Assembly (NCBI RefSeq): GCF_002237655.1 | Contig: NZ_NOKT01000036.1 | Coordinates: forward strand, 18,994 to 82,993 | Length of the DNA: 64,000 nucleotides | Direction of reading: 5' to 3' | Origin: Streptomyces sp. XY006 | Lineage (GTDB): Bacteria; Actinomycetota; Actinomycetes; Streptomycetales; Streptomycetaceae | In this document: one piece after another, positions 31,218 through 39,092 of the stretch | Numbering within the stretch: the first letter of the stretch is position 1 | Layout: each line of letters opens with the position of its first letter | The notes under the pieces: model-generated | What the model was told of the DNA's origin: nothing | The model's input: the letters and a program-made list of their open reading frames with translations, nothing else | The model's database searches: none | Program-made: the position numbers and the translations under genes

Positions 31218-32872
31218 GCGGCGCCCTCGGGACCGAGGGCCGCGCGGACCTGGGAGACCGTGAGCCACTGCTGCGGGGCCAGGATCTTGGTGACCTGCGG
31301 GGCGAAGGACGGGGAGGAGACCACGACGTCCGCCGTCGGGCCGTCCGCGATCACCTCGCCCTCGGCGAGCAGCACCACCCGGTGCGCGAGCTCCGCCGCC
31401 AGTTCCACGTCGTGCGTGGCCAGCACGATGGCGTGGCCCGCGGAGGCCAGGCCGCGCACCACCGTGACCAGCCGGGCCTTCGCCGCGTAGTCCAGGCCCC
31501 GGGTCGGCTCGTCCAGCAGGAGCAGCGGGGGCCGGGCCGTCAGCACCACGGCCAGGGCCAGCGCGAGCCGCTGCCCCTCCGACAGGTCCCGCGGGTGGGT
31601 GTCGTCGGTGACGCCCGGGAGCAGCTCGGTGACCAGGGCCCGGCAGGTGCCGGGGGCCGCGCCCGCGTCCCGGTCGGCCGCCGCGCACTCGGCGGCGACG
31701 GTGTCGGCGTAGAGCAGGTCGCGGGGTTCCTGCGGGACCAGGCCGACCTTGCGGACGAGGTCCTTCGGGGCGGTGCGGTGCGGGACGGCTTCGCCGAGGA
31801 GGACCGTTCCCGAGCTGGGGGTGACCAGGCCGACCAGGGAGTTGAGCAGGGTGGACTTGCCGGCGCCGTTGCGGCCCATGAGGGCGATGGTCTCGCCGGG
31901 GGTGATGGTGAGGTCGACGTCGCGGAGGGCCCGGATGCGGGTGCGGGTGACCGAGAGGGCCTTGAGTGCGCCTACCGGGGTGGGGGGCGTGGAGCGTTCG
32001 CGGGTGCGGGTGGGCTGGGGCTGGTCGCGCAGTTCCCCGCGCCCCTGAGGGGCGTCGCTCTCCAGGCGGCGTCTGAGGTCTGCCGCCCTGCGCCTCGCGT
32101 CGCGGACCGTCATCGGGAGCGGGGTCCAGCCCGCCAGGCGGCCCAGGGCCACCACCGGTGGGTACACCGGCGAGACGGCCATCACCTCGGCCGGGGCGCC
32201 CACCACCGGGGCGGCGCCCGGGCCAGGCAGCAGGACGACCTGGTCGGCGTACTGGATGACCCGTTCCAGACGGTGCTCGGCCATGAGGACCGTCGTGCCG
32301 AGGTCGTGCACGAGCCGCTGGAGCACCGCCAGGACCTCCTCGGCCGCCGCCGGGTCCAGGGCGGAGGTCGGCTCGTCCAGGACCAGGACGTCCGGGTGCG
32401 GGGTGAGCACCGAGCCGATCGCGACCCGCTGCCGCTGGCCGCCGGAGAGCGTGGCGATCGGGCGGTGGCGCAGGTCCGCGAGGCCGAGCAGGTCGAGCGT
32501 CTCCTCGACGCGGCGGCGCATCACGTCCGGGGCGAGGCCCAGCGACTCCATGCCGTAGGCGAGTTCGTCCTCGACGGTGTCGGTGACGAAGTGCGCGAGC
32601 GGGTCCTGGCCGACCGTGCCCACCACGTCGGCCAGTTCACGCGGCTTGTGGGTGCGGGTGTCGCGGCCGGCGACGGTGACCCGGCCGCGCAGCGTGCCGC
32701 CGGTGAAGTGCGGGACGAGACCGCTGACCGCGCCCAGGACGGTCGACTTGCCCACCCCGGACGGGCCCGCCAGCAGGACGAGTTCACCCTCGGGGACCTC
32801 GAAGTCGACGCCCCGGACGGTCGGTTCGGCGGCCCCGTCGTAGGTGACGGACACGTCCTCGAAGCGGATCAC
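31214..32872 (-). CDS. ECF transporter double ATPase (EcfA-EcfA' fusion)
   Basis: A 552-aa protein with two complete ABC ATPase domains. Domain 1 has Walker A LLAGPSGVGKSTVLG, signature TLSGGQRQRVAIG, Walker B VLVLDEPTSALD and the switch His in MAEHRLE. Domain 2, after a linker near residues 255-300, has IALMGRNGAGKSTLLN, LSEGQRLALALAV, LLLLDEPTRGLD and LATHDVELA. It energises the adjacent T and S components. The linker is encoded by a Streptomyces palindromic repeat (32001-32055). The GTG at 32872 overlaps the previous stop by 4 nt and follows AAGGAG. Confidence 0.92.
   Translation of the reverse strand: MIRFEDVSVTYDGAAEPTVRGVDFEVPEGELVLLAGPSGVGKSTVLGAVSGLVPHFTGGTLRGRVTVAGRDTRTHKPRELADVVGTVGQDPLAHFVTDTVEDELAYGMESLGLAPDVMRRRVEETLDLLGLADLRHRPIATLSGGQRQRVAIGSVLTPHPDVLVLDEPTSALDPAAAEEVLAVLQRLVHDLGTTVLMAEHRLERVIQYADQVVLLPGPGAAPVVGAPAEVMAVSPVYPPVVALGRLAGWTPLPMTVRDARRRAADLRRRLESDAPQGRGELRDQPQPTRTRERSTPPTPVGALKALSVTRTRIRALRDVDLTITPGETIALMGRNGAGKSTLLNSLVGLVTPSSGTVLLGEAVPHRTAPKDLVRKVGLVPQEPRDLLYADTVAAECAAADRDAGAAPGTCRALVTELLPGVTDDTHPRDLSEGQRLALALAVVLTARPPLLLLDEPTRGLDYAAKARLVTVVRGLASAGHAIVLATHDVELAAELAHRVVLLAEGEVIADGPTADVVVSSPSFAPQVTKILAPQQWLTVSQVRAALGPEGAA
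32001..32055. repeat. Streptomyces dispersed palindromic repeat inside the ATPase gene
   Basis: The segment includes GGTCGCGCAGTTCCCCGCGC and CCCTGAGGGGCG, the core of a GC-rich extragenic repeat common in Streptomyces intergenic regions. Here it is read in frame and encodes the Arg/Gln/Pro linker between the two ATPase domains. A related copy lies at 45017-45068. Confidence 0.65.
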
Positions 32873-33936
32873 GACGGCTCCTTGGGATCGGGGGCGACGA
32901 ACGCGGGCAGCAGGCCGAGGAGGACGGCCGCCGCCGGCCAGAGGGGAAGAACCGGCGCGACGAGCGGCACCACGCCCGGATGCAGGGCGGCGGGATCGCG
33001 CACGGAGGCGAGCGTGAGCAGGGCCGCGACCGCCACGCCCGAGGCGACGACCAGCCAGGCGCGCACGTCCCAGCGGTCCGGGCGGTAGCGGGTGCGCAGG
33101 GAACGGCGGCCGCCGAGCCTCAGGCCCGCGAGGGCGGCGGCGACACCGGCCAGCAGCACGGGCAGGCCGTAGGTGCCGCCCTCGGCCGTGAGCAGCCCGT
33201 ACGTTCCCGCGCACACACCGAGCAGACCGCCGAGGGTGAGGGCGGCGGTGGTGCGGCGTACTGCGGCGGGCACCCGGGCGGTACGGCCGTAGCCGCGGGC
33301 GTCCATCGCCGCGGCGAGGGAGACCGAACGCTCCAGGGCGCCCTCCAGCACCGGCAGGCCCACCTGCAGCAGGCCCCGCACGCCCTTGTCGGGACGGCCG
33401 CGCAGACGGCGGGCGGCGCGCAGGCGCTGGACGTCGGCGATGAGGTGGGGGGCGAAGGTGAGGGCCACGACGACCGCGACGCCCACCTCGTAGAGCGCGC
33501 CCGGGAGGGACTTCAGCAGGCGGGAGGGGTTGGCGAGGGCGTTCGCGGCGCCCACGCAGATCAACAGCGTGGCCAGTTTCAGACCGTCGTACAGCGCGAA
33601 GGTCACGGCCTCCGCGGTGACCTCGCCGCCGAGGCGGATGCCCTGCGCCCAGGCGGGCAGCGCGACCTCGGGGAGGGTGAACAGGGTGTGCGTGCCCGGG
33701 ATGGGGGAGCCGAGGAGCACCGCGAACAGAAGACGGATCAGCAGCACCGCCAGGCCGAGCTTCACGAAGGCGCCGTAGGAGCGGGACCAGGGGGTGTCCG
33801 GGCGGCGGGTGGCCACGACGTACGCGGAGACGGCGACGAGCAGGGCGAGCAGGAGGGGGTTGGTGGTGCGGGTGGCCGCGGTGCCCAGGGAGAGGGCCCA
33901 CAGCCACCACGCGCCGGGGTGGAGCGGCCTACCCAC
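32869..33936 (-). CDS. ECF transporter T component (EcfT/CbiQ-like)
   Basis: A 355-aa membrane protein. N-terminal helices (residues 10-80) are followed by ATLLICVGAANALANPSRLL and ALTFAPHLIADVQRLRAARRLRG. The coupling helices contain the paired motifs RLRAARRLRGRP and AAAMDARGYGRTARV, the A-R-G type signature that contacts the ATPases. A second set of helices extends to the C-terminus, longer than usual EcfT. The GTG start overlaps the upstream gene by 8 nt and its stop overlaps the ATPase start by 4 nt. Confidence 0.9.
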   Translation of the reverse strand: MGRPLHPGAWWLWALSLGTAATRTTNPLLLALLVAVSAYVVATRRPDTPWSRSYGAFVKLGLAVLLIRLLFAVLLGSPIPGTHTLFTLPEVALPAWAQGIRLGGEVTAEAVTFALYDGLKLATLLICVGAANALANPSRLLKSLPGALYEVGVAVVVALTFAPHLIADVQRLRAARRLRGRPDKGVRGLLQVGLPVLEGALERSVSLAAAMDARGYGRTARVPAAVRRTTAALTLGGLLGVCAGTYGLLTAEGGTYGLPVLLAGVAAALAGLRLGGRRSLRTRYRPDRWDVRAWLVVASGVAVAALLTLASVRDPAALHPGVVPLVAPVLPLWPAAAVLLGLLPAFVAPDPKEPS

Positions 33937-34561
33937 GTCGGCGTACCTGCCAGATCGCCGCTCCGCCCAGGAGGACGACCAGACCGAGGCCCGCCACCAG
34001 ACCGAGCGACGGGCCGCCGTCCGGCCGGTCCTGCCGCTCCGCCGCCGGCTTCCGCTCCTTCTGCGCGACCTGCTCGCCGCAGCCTTGCTCCGGGTAGCCC
34101 GAGATCGCGCACAGCAGGGCGTTGGTGTCGTAGCGCAGCGGCTTGGCCACGGCGGCGAGGGCGTCGGCGGTCGTCGCGTCGGGGGAGACCCGGGCGCAGG
34201 CCGTACGGGCCGGGGGCGGCGTCTCGCCCTCGGGGGCGTCCGCCGGGGTGCCGAAGTCCAGGACCAGGGCGACGCGTTTGGTGCCCTCCTTCGCCGGTGT
34301 CCGCGCGCAGATCGTCTCGAACGCGGCCCGGCCGCGCGGGCGGGCCGCGTCCGAGGAGTCCTCGCTCACCGCGAAGCGCAGGCCCTGGACGTCGCCGTCC
34401 GCGGGGCGGGCCGTGGACGGGCCCTGGGTGGCGTAGACCCAGCGGTCGCCGTCGCGCTCCCAGAACGACCAGTAGCGGTAACCGGCGGCCTGGGCCGCCT
34501 GGCCCGCGCCCGCGACCAGCAGGAGCGAGGCCAGGAGGAGCAGAACGGCCCGGCGGATCAC
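33929..34561 (-). CDS. SCO2322-family exported, membrane-anchored protein
   Basis: A 210-aa protein with an N-terminal signal peptide (IRRAVLLLLASLLLVAGAGQ, cleavage near AQA), a beta-rich extracellular domain beginning YRYWSFWERDGDRWVYATQG, Cys residues near 88, 122, 153 and 161 that could form disulfides, a Lys/Glu/Pro linker, and a C-terminal helix (GLVAGLGLVVLLGGAAIWQV) with a basic tail. It lies between an alpha/alpha-toroid anchored protein and the EcfT gene, with a 4-nt overlap upstream. By position it could be the second half of a surface cobalamin-binding complex. Function is inferred only. Confidence 0.82.
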   Translation of the reverse strand: MIRRAVLLLLASLLLVAGAGQAAQAAGYRYWSFWERDGDRWVYATQGPSTARPADGDVQGLRFAVSEDSSDAARPRGRAAFETICARTPAKEGTKRVALVLDFGTPADAPEGETPPPARTACARVSPDATTADALAAVAKPLRYDTNALLCAISGYPEQGCGEQVAQKERKPAAERQDRPDGGPSLGLVAGLGLVVLLGGAAIWQVRRRG

Positions 34562-35778
34562 GGCTGCTGCTTCCGGCGGCCGGTGAACAGGAACCCGATG
34601 CCGATGCCCGCGACGAGGCAGACCCCGACGTACCACCACACGCCGAACACCGAGTCGGAGTCCTTCTTCTCGTCCTTGGCGTCCTTCCCGTCCGCGTCGG
34701 ATGCCGCGGCGGCCTGCGGGGCCGGGCCCGTCTCGTTGAGCTGCTTCACCAGGTCGGCGCCGCCGAAGTCGCGCGGGTCCGTGCCCGTCGCGTGGGCGGC
34801 GAGGATCAGCTGGGCGTAGGCGGCGGGGCCGCTCTGCGCCGCCCAGGCCGCGGAGTTCTTCTCCAGCCACCGCACGGACTTCTCCGCCTGCCCGGTCTCG
34901 CCCCGCGCGGCCAGCGCCACGACCGCGTCCGCGGTGTTGCCGAAGTCGGGCTGTGGCTCGGCACCGGCCAGGGCCGACATCAGGTGGTCGTCGTCCTTGC
35001 CGAGGGCGGAGGTGAGGTACGCGGCCCCGTTCGCCGCCGCCTGCTCCGGCGTGCGCGGCTCGGCGCAGCTCGCGCCGGACTTCTTCGTGCCGGCCTTCAC
35101 CACCATGCCCTGGCCCAGGGCGCCGAGGACACCGGCCGCCGTGGCGTCCGCGTTGGCGGTCAGTCCGCCCTTCTTGTCCGGCTGGAACGCGAACGCCCCG
35201 GCGCCGTCCCCGTCGCAGGGCAGGGCGAGCTTCAGCAGCGCGTCGTAGGGCGACTTGCCGCCCTTCTCCACCTGGTCCGGCTTCTCGCCCGCGGCGGCGA
35301 GCGCGCCGACGACGACCGACGTGGAGTTGGTGTCGCTGGCGCCGCCGGGCGCGTAGCCCCAGCCGCCGTCCTCGTTCTGGACCGACTTCAGCCAGGCGAC
35401 GGCCTTGCCGGTGACCCCGTCGTGCCCGCCGAGCGCGGCCAGGGCCTGCACGGCGGCGGAGGTGGCGTTGGTGTCGAGCGGCGTCTGGGCGTCGCAGGCG
35501 GCGGTGGGGTCGGGGCGGTAGGAGGCGAAGCCGCCGTCGGCGCACTGCTGGCGCACCAGCCACTCGACGGACTGCGCGGCCGGCCGCACACCGGCCGTGT
35601 CCTGCGCGAGCAACGCGAGCGACTGGCGCCAGACACCGTCGTACTTCGGATCCGAGTCGCCGTACAGGGCGGAGGGGAACGCCTGGGACGGCGAGGGGGA
35701 CGGGTCGGCGGCGGCCGGGGTGGCGGCGCCGATCACGGCGACGGCGGCCAGGACCGCGGCGCTGCGGCGGACGTTCAT
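34558..35778 (-). CDS. Exported alpha/alpha-toroid (prenyltransferase-like repeat) protein, candidate B12-binding receptor
   Basis: A 406-aa protein with a signal peptide (VRRSAAVLAAVAVIGAATPA) and a run of helical-pair repeats with the Q-x-x-D-G-G-x/G-W signature (LVRQQCADGGFASYR near 75-90, WLKSVQNEDGGWGYAPG near 125-142). Conserved threonine/asparagine turns (DTNATSAAVQAL, DTNSTSVVVGAL) follow, then a charged linker (KDAKDEKKD) and a C-terminal anchor helix (WWYVGVCLVAGIGIGFLF). The alpha6/alpha6 barrel is also the fold of the N-terminal domain of transcobalamin and intrinsic factor. It is the first gene after a cobalamin riboswitch and is coupled to the ECF transporter genes. A cyclase or prenyltransferase role is unlikely since it is exported and lacks their DxDD or metal motifs. 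Confidence 0.85.
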   Translation of the reverse strand: MNVRRSAAVLAAVAVIGAATPAAADPSPSPSQAFPSALYGDSDPKYDGVWRQSLALLAQDTAGVRPAAQSVEWLVRQQCADGGFASYRPDPTAACDAQTPLDTNATSAAVQALAALGGHDGVTGKAVAWLKSVQNEDGGWGYAPGGASDTNSTSVVVGALAAAGEKPDQVEKGGKSPYDALLKLALPCDGDGAGAFAFQPDKKGGLTANADATAAGVLGALGQGMVVKAGTKKSGASCAEPRTPEQAAANGAAYLTSALGKDDDHLMSALAGAEPQPDFGNTADAVVALAARGETGQAEKSVRWLEKNSAAWAAQSGPAAYAQLILAAHATGTDPRDFGGADLVKQLNETGPAPQAAAASDADGKDAKDEKKDSDSVFGVWWYVGVCLVAGIGIGFLFTGRRKQQP

Positions 35779-35854
35779 GATCGGCGGGTGCCTCTCCCTG
35801 TGGGGGAGCCGGGCAGCGCGGGACACCCCGGCGGCTCGGCTCCGTATACCTCGA

Positions 35855-36012
35855 CGGTGCCGTGCGCCGGCGGGCTGCCGGGCACGTGAGCCGGTCACGA
35901 ACCGTACGCGGCGATCCGGCTCGCCGCCGTGGGCGGCTTACGGTTGCGGGTCAGCGCCGGAATTGCACCGGCTTCCCCCCGTACGGTGTGATGACGACCC
36001 GCTCACTGTACC
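35855..36012 (-). ncRNA. Cobalamin (AdoCbl) riboswitch
   Basis: On the minus strand the leader reads GGGGGAAGCCGGTGCAATTC then CGGCGCTGACCCGCAACCGT, the characteristic core of the cobalamin class (G-x-x-G-G-T-G-x-A-A-x-T-C-C ... C-C-C-G-C-A-A-C-x-G-T). A downstream kissing and L5-type pairing region includes CGGTTCGTGACCGG. The preceding TGAGCGGGTCGTCATCAC is the usual streptomycete 5' end. It lies in a 375-bp gap, 77 bp or more before the toroid gene, and should repress the ECF operon when B12 is plentiful. End coordinates are approximate. Confidence 0.9.
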
Positions 36013-36152
36013 CGCCCGTAGGGAACCGCCCGAGGGCGGCGGGTGCGGCCGGGATGCCGGTAAGTGAACTCCGGTGAACCGCAGCGGAGTTGATCCGCTG
36101 AGCGGCCTGGACCGGCTAACGTGGGGCCTCCCGACCACACACAGGAGCGTCC

Positions 36153-36977
36153 ATGACCGACCAGGCGGAGAACGCGGAGAACTCCGAGCAGGAGCCGTTC
36201 GACAAGATCGACACCTCGGTGCCGCACTCGGCCCGGATCTGGAACTACTGGCTCGGCGGCAAGGACAACTACGAGGTCGACCGGGTCGCCGGTGACGCGT
36301 TCCGCGAGATCTTCCCCGGCATCGAGACCGGAGCCCGCGCCGCCCGCTACTTCCTCGCCCGCGCCGTCCGCCACCTCGCCGCCGAGGAGGGCATCCGGCA
36401 GTTCCTGGACATCGGCACCGGCCTGCCCAACGTGGACAACACCCACCAGATCGCCCAGCGCGTGGCCCCGGAGAGCCGGATCGTCTACGTCGACAACGAC
36501 CCGCTGGTCCTCGCCCACGCCCGCGCGCTGCTCACCAGCACCCCGGAAGGCGTCACCAACTACGTCGACGCCGACCTGCGCCGGCCGGACACGATCATCC
36601 GGGAGGCCGGCAAGACCCTGGACTTCGACCGGCCCGTCGCGCTGATGCTCATGGGCATCCTGGGGCACATCGAGGACCACGACGAGGCCCGCTCCATCGT
36701 GCGGCAGCTCGTGGACGCCCTGCCCTCCGGCAGCTTCCTCGTGAGCTACGACTCCACCGACACCAGCGAGGACTACGTCCGGGCCATCAGCCAGTACAAC
36801 GAGGGCGGCTCGATCCCCTACATCCTGCGCAGCCCGGAGCAGATCGCCCGCCACTTCGACGGGCTCGACCTGCTCGAACCCGGCGTGACGTCCTGCTCCC
36901 GCTGGCGCCCCGACGCGGCGGCCCTGGGCCTGCCCGCCGAGGTGCACCAGTACGGCGGAGTGGCCCGCAAGGCCTGA
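36153..36977 (+). CDS. SAM-dependent methyltransferase, DUF574 family
   Basis: A 274-aa protein of the actinomycete DUF574/Methyltransf_19 family. The signature N-terminus is DTSVPHSARIWNYWLGGKDN followed by YEVDRVAGD. The SAM-binding region is IRQFLDIGTGLPNVDNTHQI with RIVYVDNDPLVLAHARALL, and the lid is VALMLMGILGHIEDHDEAR. These proteins have a methyltransferase fold, but in most cases no substrate is known; they are very numerous in Streptomyces. The ATG follows AGGAG and is convergent with the XRE gene (1 bp between stops). Confidence 0.92.
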   Translation: MTDQAENAENSEQEPFDKIDTSVPHSARIWNYWLGGKDNYEVDRVAGDAFREIFPGIETGARAARYFLARAVRHLAAEEGIRQFLDIGTGLPNVDNTHQIAQRVAPESRIVYVDNDPLVLAHARALLTSTPEGVTNYVDADLRRPDTIIREAGKTLDFDRPVALMLMGILGHIEDHDEARSIVRQLVDALPSGSFLVSYDSTDTSEDYVRAISQYNEGGSIPYILRSPEQIARHFDGLDLLEPGVTSCSRWRPDAAALGLPAEVHQYGGVARKA

Positions 36978-36978
36978 G

Positions 36979-37884
36979 TCAGGTCTCCTGCAGTACGCGG
37001 TGCAGGATGGTCGGAGTCTCGTCCGGTGACTCGGCTTCGACCACCAGCCGGTTCATCGCGTCCCAGTGGCGCTCGATGTCCGCGGGCCGGTCCGGGTACA
37101 GGGCGGTGGTCAGCTTCTCCAGGCAGACGATGTCCGGCAGCTGCCCGCCGGGCAGGCGCAGGATGGTCACCGGGCCGCCCTCCGCCGCGTGCCCGCCGGA
37201 GGAGAACGGCAGGATCTGCAGCGTGACCTGCGGCAGTCGGCAGACCTCGATGAGCTGCCTGAGCTGGGCGCGCATCACCCGGATCCCGCCCACCGGGCGG
37301 CGCAGCGCCGCCTCGTCGAGCACGGCCCACAGCCGGGTGGGCGGCTGCCGGTACAGGATCCGCCGGCGGGTCATCCGCAGCGCGACCCGGCGCTCGATCT
37401 CCGCCGGACCGGCGTCGGGGTGGGCGACCCGCAGGGAGGCGCGGGCGTAGTCGGGGGTCTGCAGCAGGCCGGGCACGCGCTGGACCTGGTAGCAGCGGAC
37501 CAGGCTCGCCGCCTGCTCGGCCCCGAGGTACGTCTGCATCCAGGTGGGCACGACATCGCTGTAGTAGCGCCACCAGGGCGGGGTGTTGGCCTGCTCCGCG
37601 AGGGCCAGCAGCGTGGCGCGCTCGGCCTCCTCGGTGACGCCGTAGAGGGTGAGCAGATCGGCGACGTCCCGCAGTTTGAAGCCGTGCCGCCCGGCCTCCA
37701 TGCGGCTGATCTTGGACGAGGAGGAGCGGATGACGTCCCCCGCGTCCGCGCGGCCGATGCCCCGCTCCTCACGCAGCCGGCGCAGCCGGGCGCCGAGCAC
37801 CAGCCGCGGCACCATGGGCCCGGCCGACCGGGCGTCCAGGGCCCCGCTGCCGGTCGTGACGGATGCGGCCTCTTCGGTGCCCAT
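36979..37884 (-). CDS. XRE-family regulator with DUF5753 domain
   Basis: A 301-aa protein: N-terminal HTH near residues 25-80 (LGARLRRLREERGIGRADAG and SSSSKISRMEAGRHGFKL), then the DUF5753 domain with VPTWMQTYLGAEQAASLVRC, LLQTPDYARASLRVAH, RLWAVLDEAALRRPVGG and LQILPFSSGGHAAEGG. No DUF397 partner is adjacent, unlike the set at 26 kb. I chose the ATG at 37884 since GGGAG precedes it at proper spacing. Likely a regulator of differentiation or secondary metabolism; target unknown. Confidence 0.9.
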   Translation of the reverse strand: MGTEEAASVTTGSGALDARSAGPMVPRLVLGARLRRLREERGIGRADAGDVIRSSSSKISRMEAGRHGFKLRDVADLLTLYGVTEEAERATLLALAEQANTPPWWRYYSDVVPTWMQTYLGAEQAASLVRCYQVQRVPGLLQTPDYARASLRVAHPDAGPAEIERRVALRMTRRRILYRQPPTRLWAVLDEAALRRPVGGIRVMRAQLRQLIEVCRLPQVTLQILPFSSGGHAAEGGPVTILRLPGGQLPDIVCLEKLTTALYPDRPADIERHWDAMNRLVVEAESPDETPTILHRVLQET

Positions 37885-37982
37885 GGGCATCTCTCCCGGT
37901 GCGAGCGTTGCGTCCGACCATCCTAGGGGGCGCAGCACACCACCAAATGCCTTGTGGTGACGGACAGTTCACCGGATCCGAC

Positions 37983-39008
37983 CTAGACCGCCACGTACCT
38001 GGCCGGGTCGCTGCCCGGCAGCGCCTCCGCGTGGCCCAGCTTCACCAGGCGGCGCAGATGGGCCTCGGCCTCCGAGACGGCGATGGTGCGGGAGCCGTGC
38101 GGGATCCGGCGCCAGGGGCGGTTCCACTCCATGCGCTCGGCGAGCTGCCAGGGCGTGAGGGGTTCGCGGAGCAGGGCCAGCAGGCCGGTGAGACGGCTCT
38201 GATGGTGGGCGAGCAACTCCCGTACCCGGTCGACGGCGTGGGGGAAGGCGTGCTGGTGGGCCGGGAGGACCTCCGCGGGGGCCAGGCGGCCGACGCGTTC
38301 GAGGGAGTCCAGATAGTCCCCGAGGGGGTCCGTCACGGTCGTGTCGTCCGGGTCCTCGTAGAGGCCGATGTGCGGGCTGATCCCGGGGAGCAGGTGATCG
38401 CCGGAGAACAGGCGCCCGCGGCCCGGGAGGTGCGCCGGGTGGTCCTCCTCCAGGTGGAGGCAGACGTGGCCCGGCGTGTGGCCCGGGGTCCAGATCGCGC
38501 GCAGGCGGCGGCCCGGGAGGTCCAGCAGCTCGCCGGGCGCGATGTCGCGGTCGGGCAGGGCGGGGGAGAGGCCGGGCAGGGCGCGGGGCCGGGCCGCGCG
38601 CAGCGGGGCGAGGTGCTCCTCGGGTGCCCCGGCGGCGGCGAGCTTGTCCGTCATGTACGCGAGCCAGCGCTCGGGAGCGGCCTCCCGGGTGCGCCGGACG
38701 ACCGCGGTGTCCGCCGCGTGCATCGCGATCCACGCGCCCGACGCCTCCCGGACCCGGCCGGACAGGCCGTGGTGGTCCGGGTGGTGGTGGGTGACGACCA
38801 CGCCGTGGATCTCGCCGACCGAGGTGCCGCAGGCGGTCAGGCCCCGCACGAGCGTGTCCCAGGCGCCGGGGTCGTCCCAGCCGGTGTCGATCAGCACCGG
38901 CCCGCGGTCGGTGTCGACGACGTACACCAGCGTGTGGCCCAGCGGGTTGTCCGGGATGGGGACCCGGAGGGAGCGGACCCCTCCGCCGTGCTCGAACGCC
39001 TCGGTCAT
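37983..39008 (-). CDS. MBL-fold metallo-hydrolase
   Basis: A 341-aa metallo-beta-lactamase-fold enzyme. Metal motifs are VVVTHHHPDHHGLSG (H-x-H-x-D-H), TPGHTPGHVCLHL (third His), LFSGDHLLPGISPHIG (bridging Asp) and VLPAHQHAF (last His). A C-terminal winged-helix-like extension (LREPLTPWQLAERMEW) is typical of the LACTB2/RNase Z-like branch active on CoA thioesters or esters. It is divergent from the aldehyde dehydrogenase with a KstR-like box in the 84-bp gap, so it may belong to the same regulon and hydrolyse an acyl-CoA. Start is the ATG at 39008. Confidence 0.9.
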   Translation of the reverse strand: MTEAFEHGGGVRSLRVPIPDNPLGHTLVYVVDTDRGPVLIDTGWDDPGAWDTLVRGLTACGTSVGEIHGVVVTHHHPDHHGLSGRVREASGAWIAMHAADTAVVRRTREAAPERWLAYMTDKLAAAGAPEEHLAPLRAARPRALPGLSPALPDRDIAPGELLDLPGRRLRAIWTPGHTPGHVCLHLEEDHPAHLPGRGRLFSGDHLLPGISPHIGLYEDPDDTTVTDPLGDYLDSLERVGRLAPAEVLPAHQHAFPHAVDRVRELLAHHQSRLTGLLALLREPLTPWQLAERMEWNRPWRRIPHGSRTIAVSEAEAHLRRLVKLGHAEALPGSDPARYVAV

Positions 39009-39043
39009 CTGCCCTCCGCTCCCCGGCCATTGCTCACTATAAC

Positions 39044-39057
39044 TGGAACTGGTATCA
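39044..39057. promoter_or_regulatory. KstR-like operator upstream of aldehyde dehydrogenase
   Basis: TGGAACTGGTATCA fits TNNAACNNGTTNNA with one mismatch (GTA for GTT). It overlaps a wider palindrome GAACTG-GTAT-CAGTTC at 39046-39061. It is 36 bp from both the MBL and the aldehyde dehydrogenase starts. Confidence 0.6.
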
Positions 39058-39092
39058 GTTCTGAAACACCGTCAGAAACGAGGGCAGTGGCC

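Noticed and set aside
34558..35778. Terpene cyclase or prenyltransferase activity for the toroid protein
   Set aside because: It is exported and anchored, and lacks the DxDD and zinc-ligand motifs of those enzymes.
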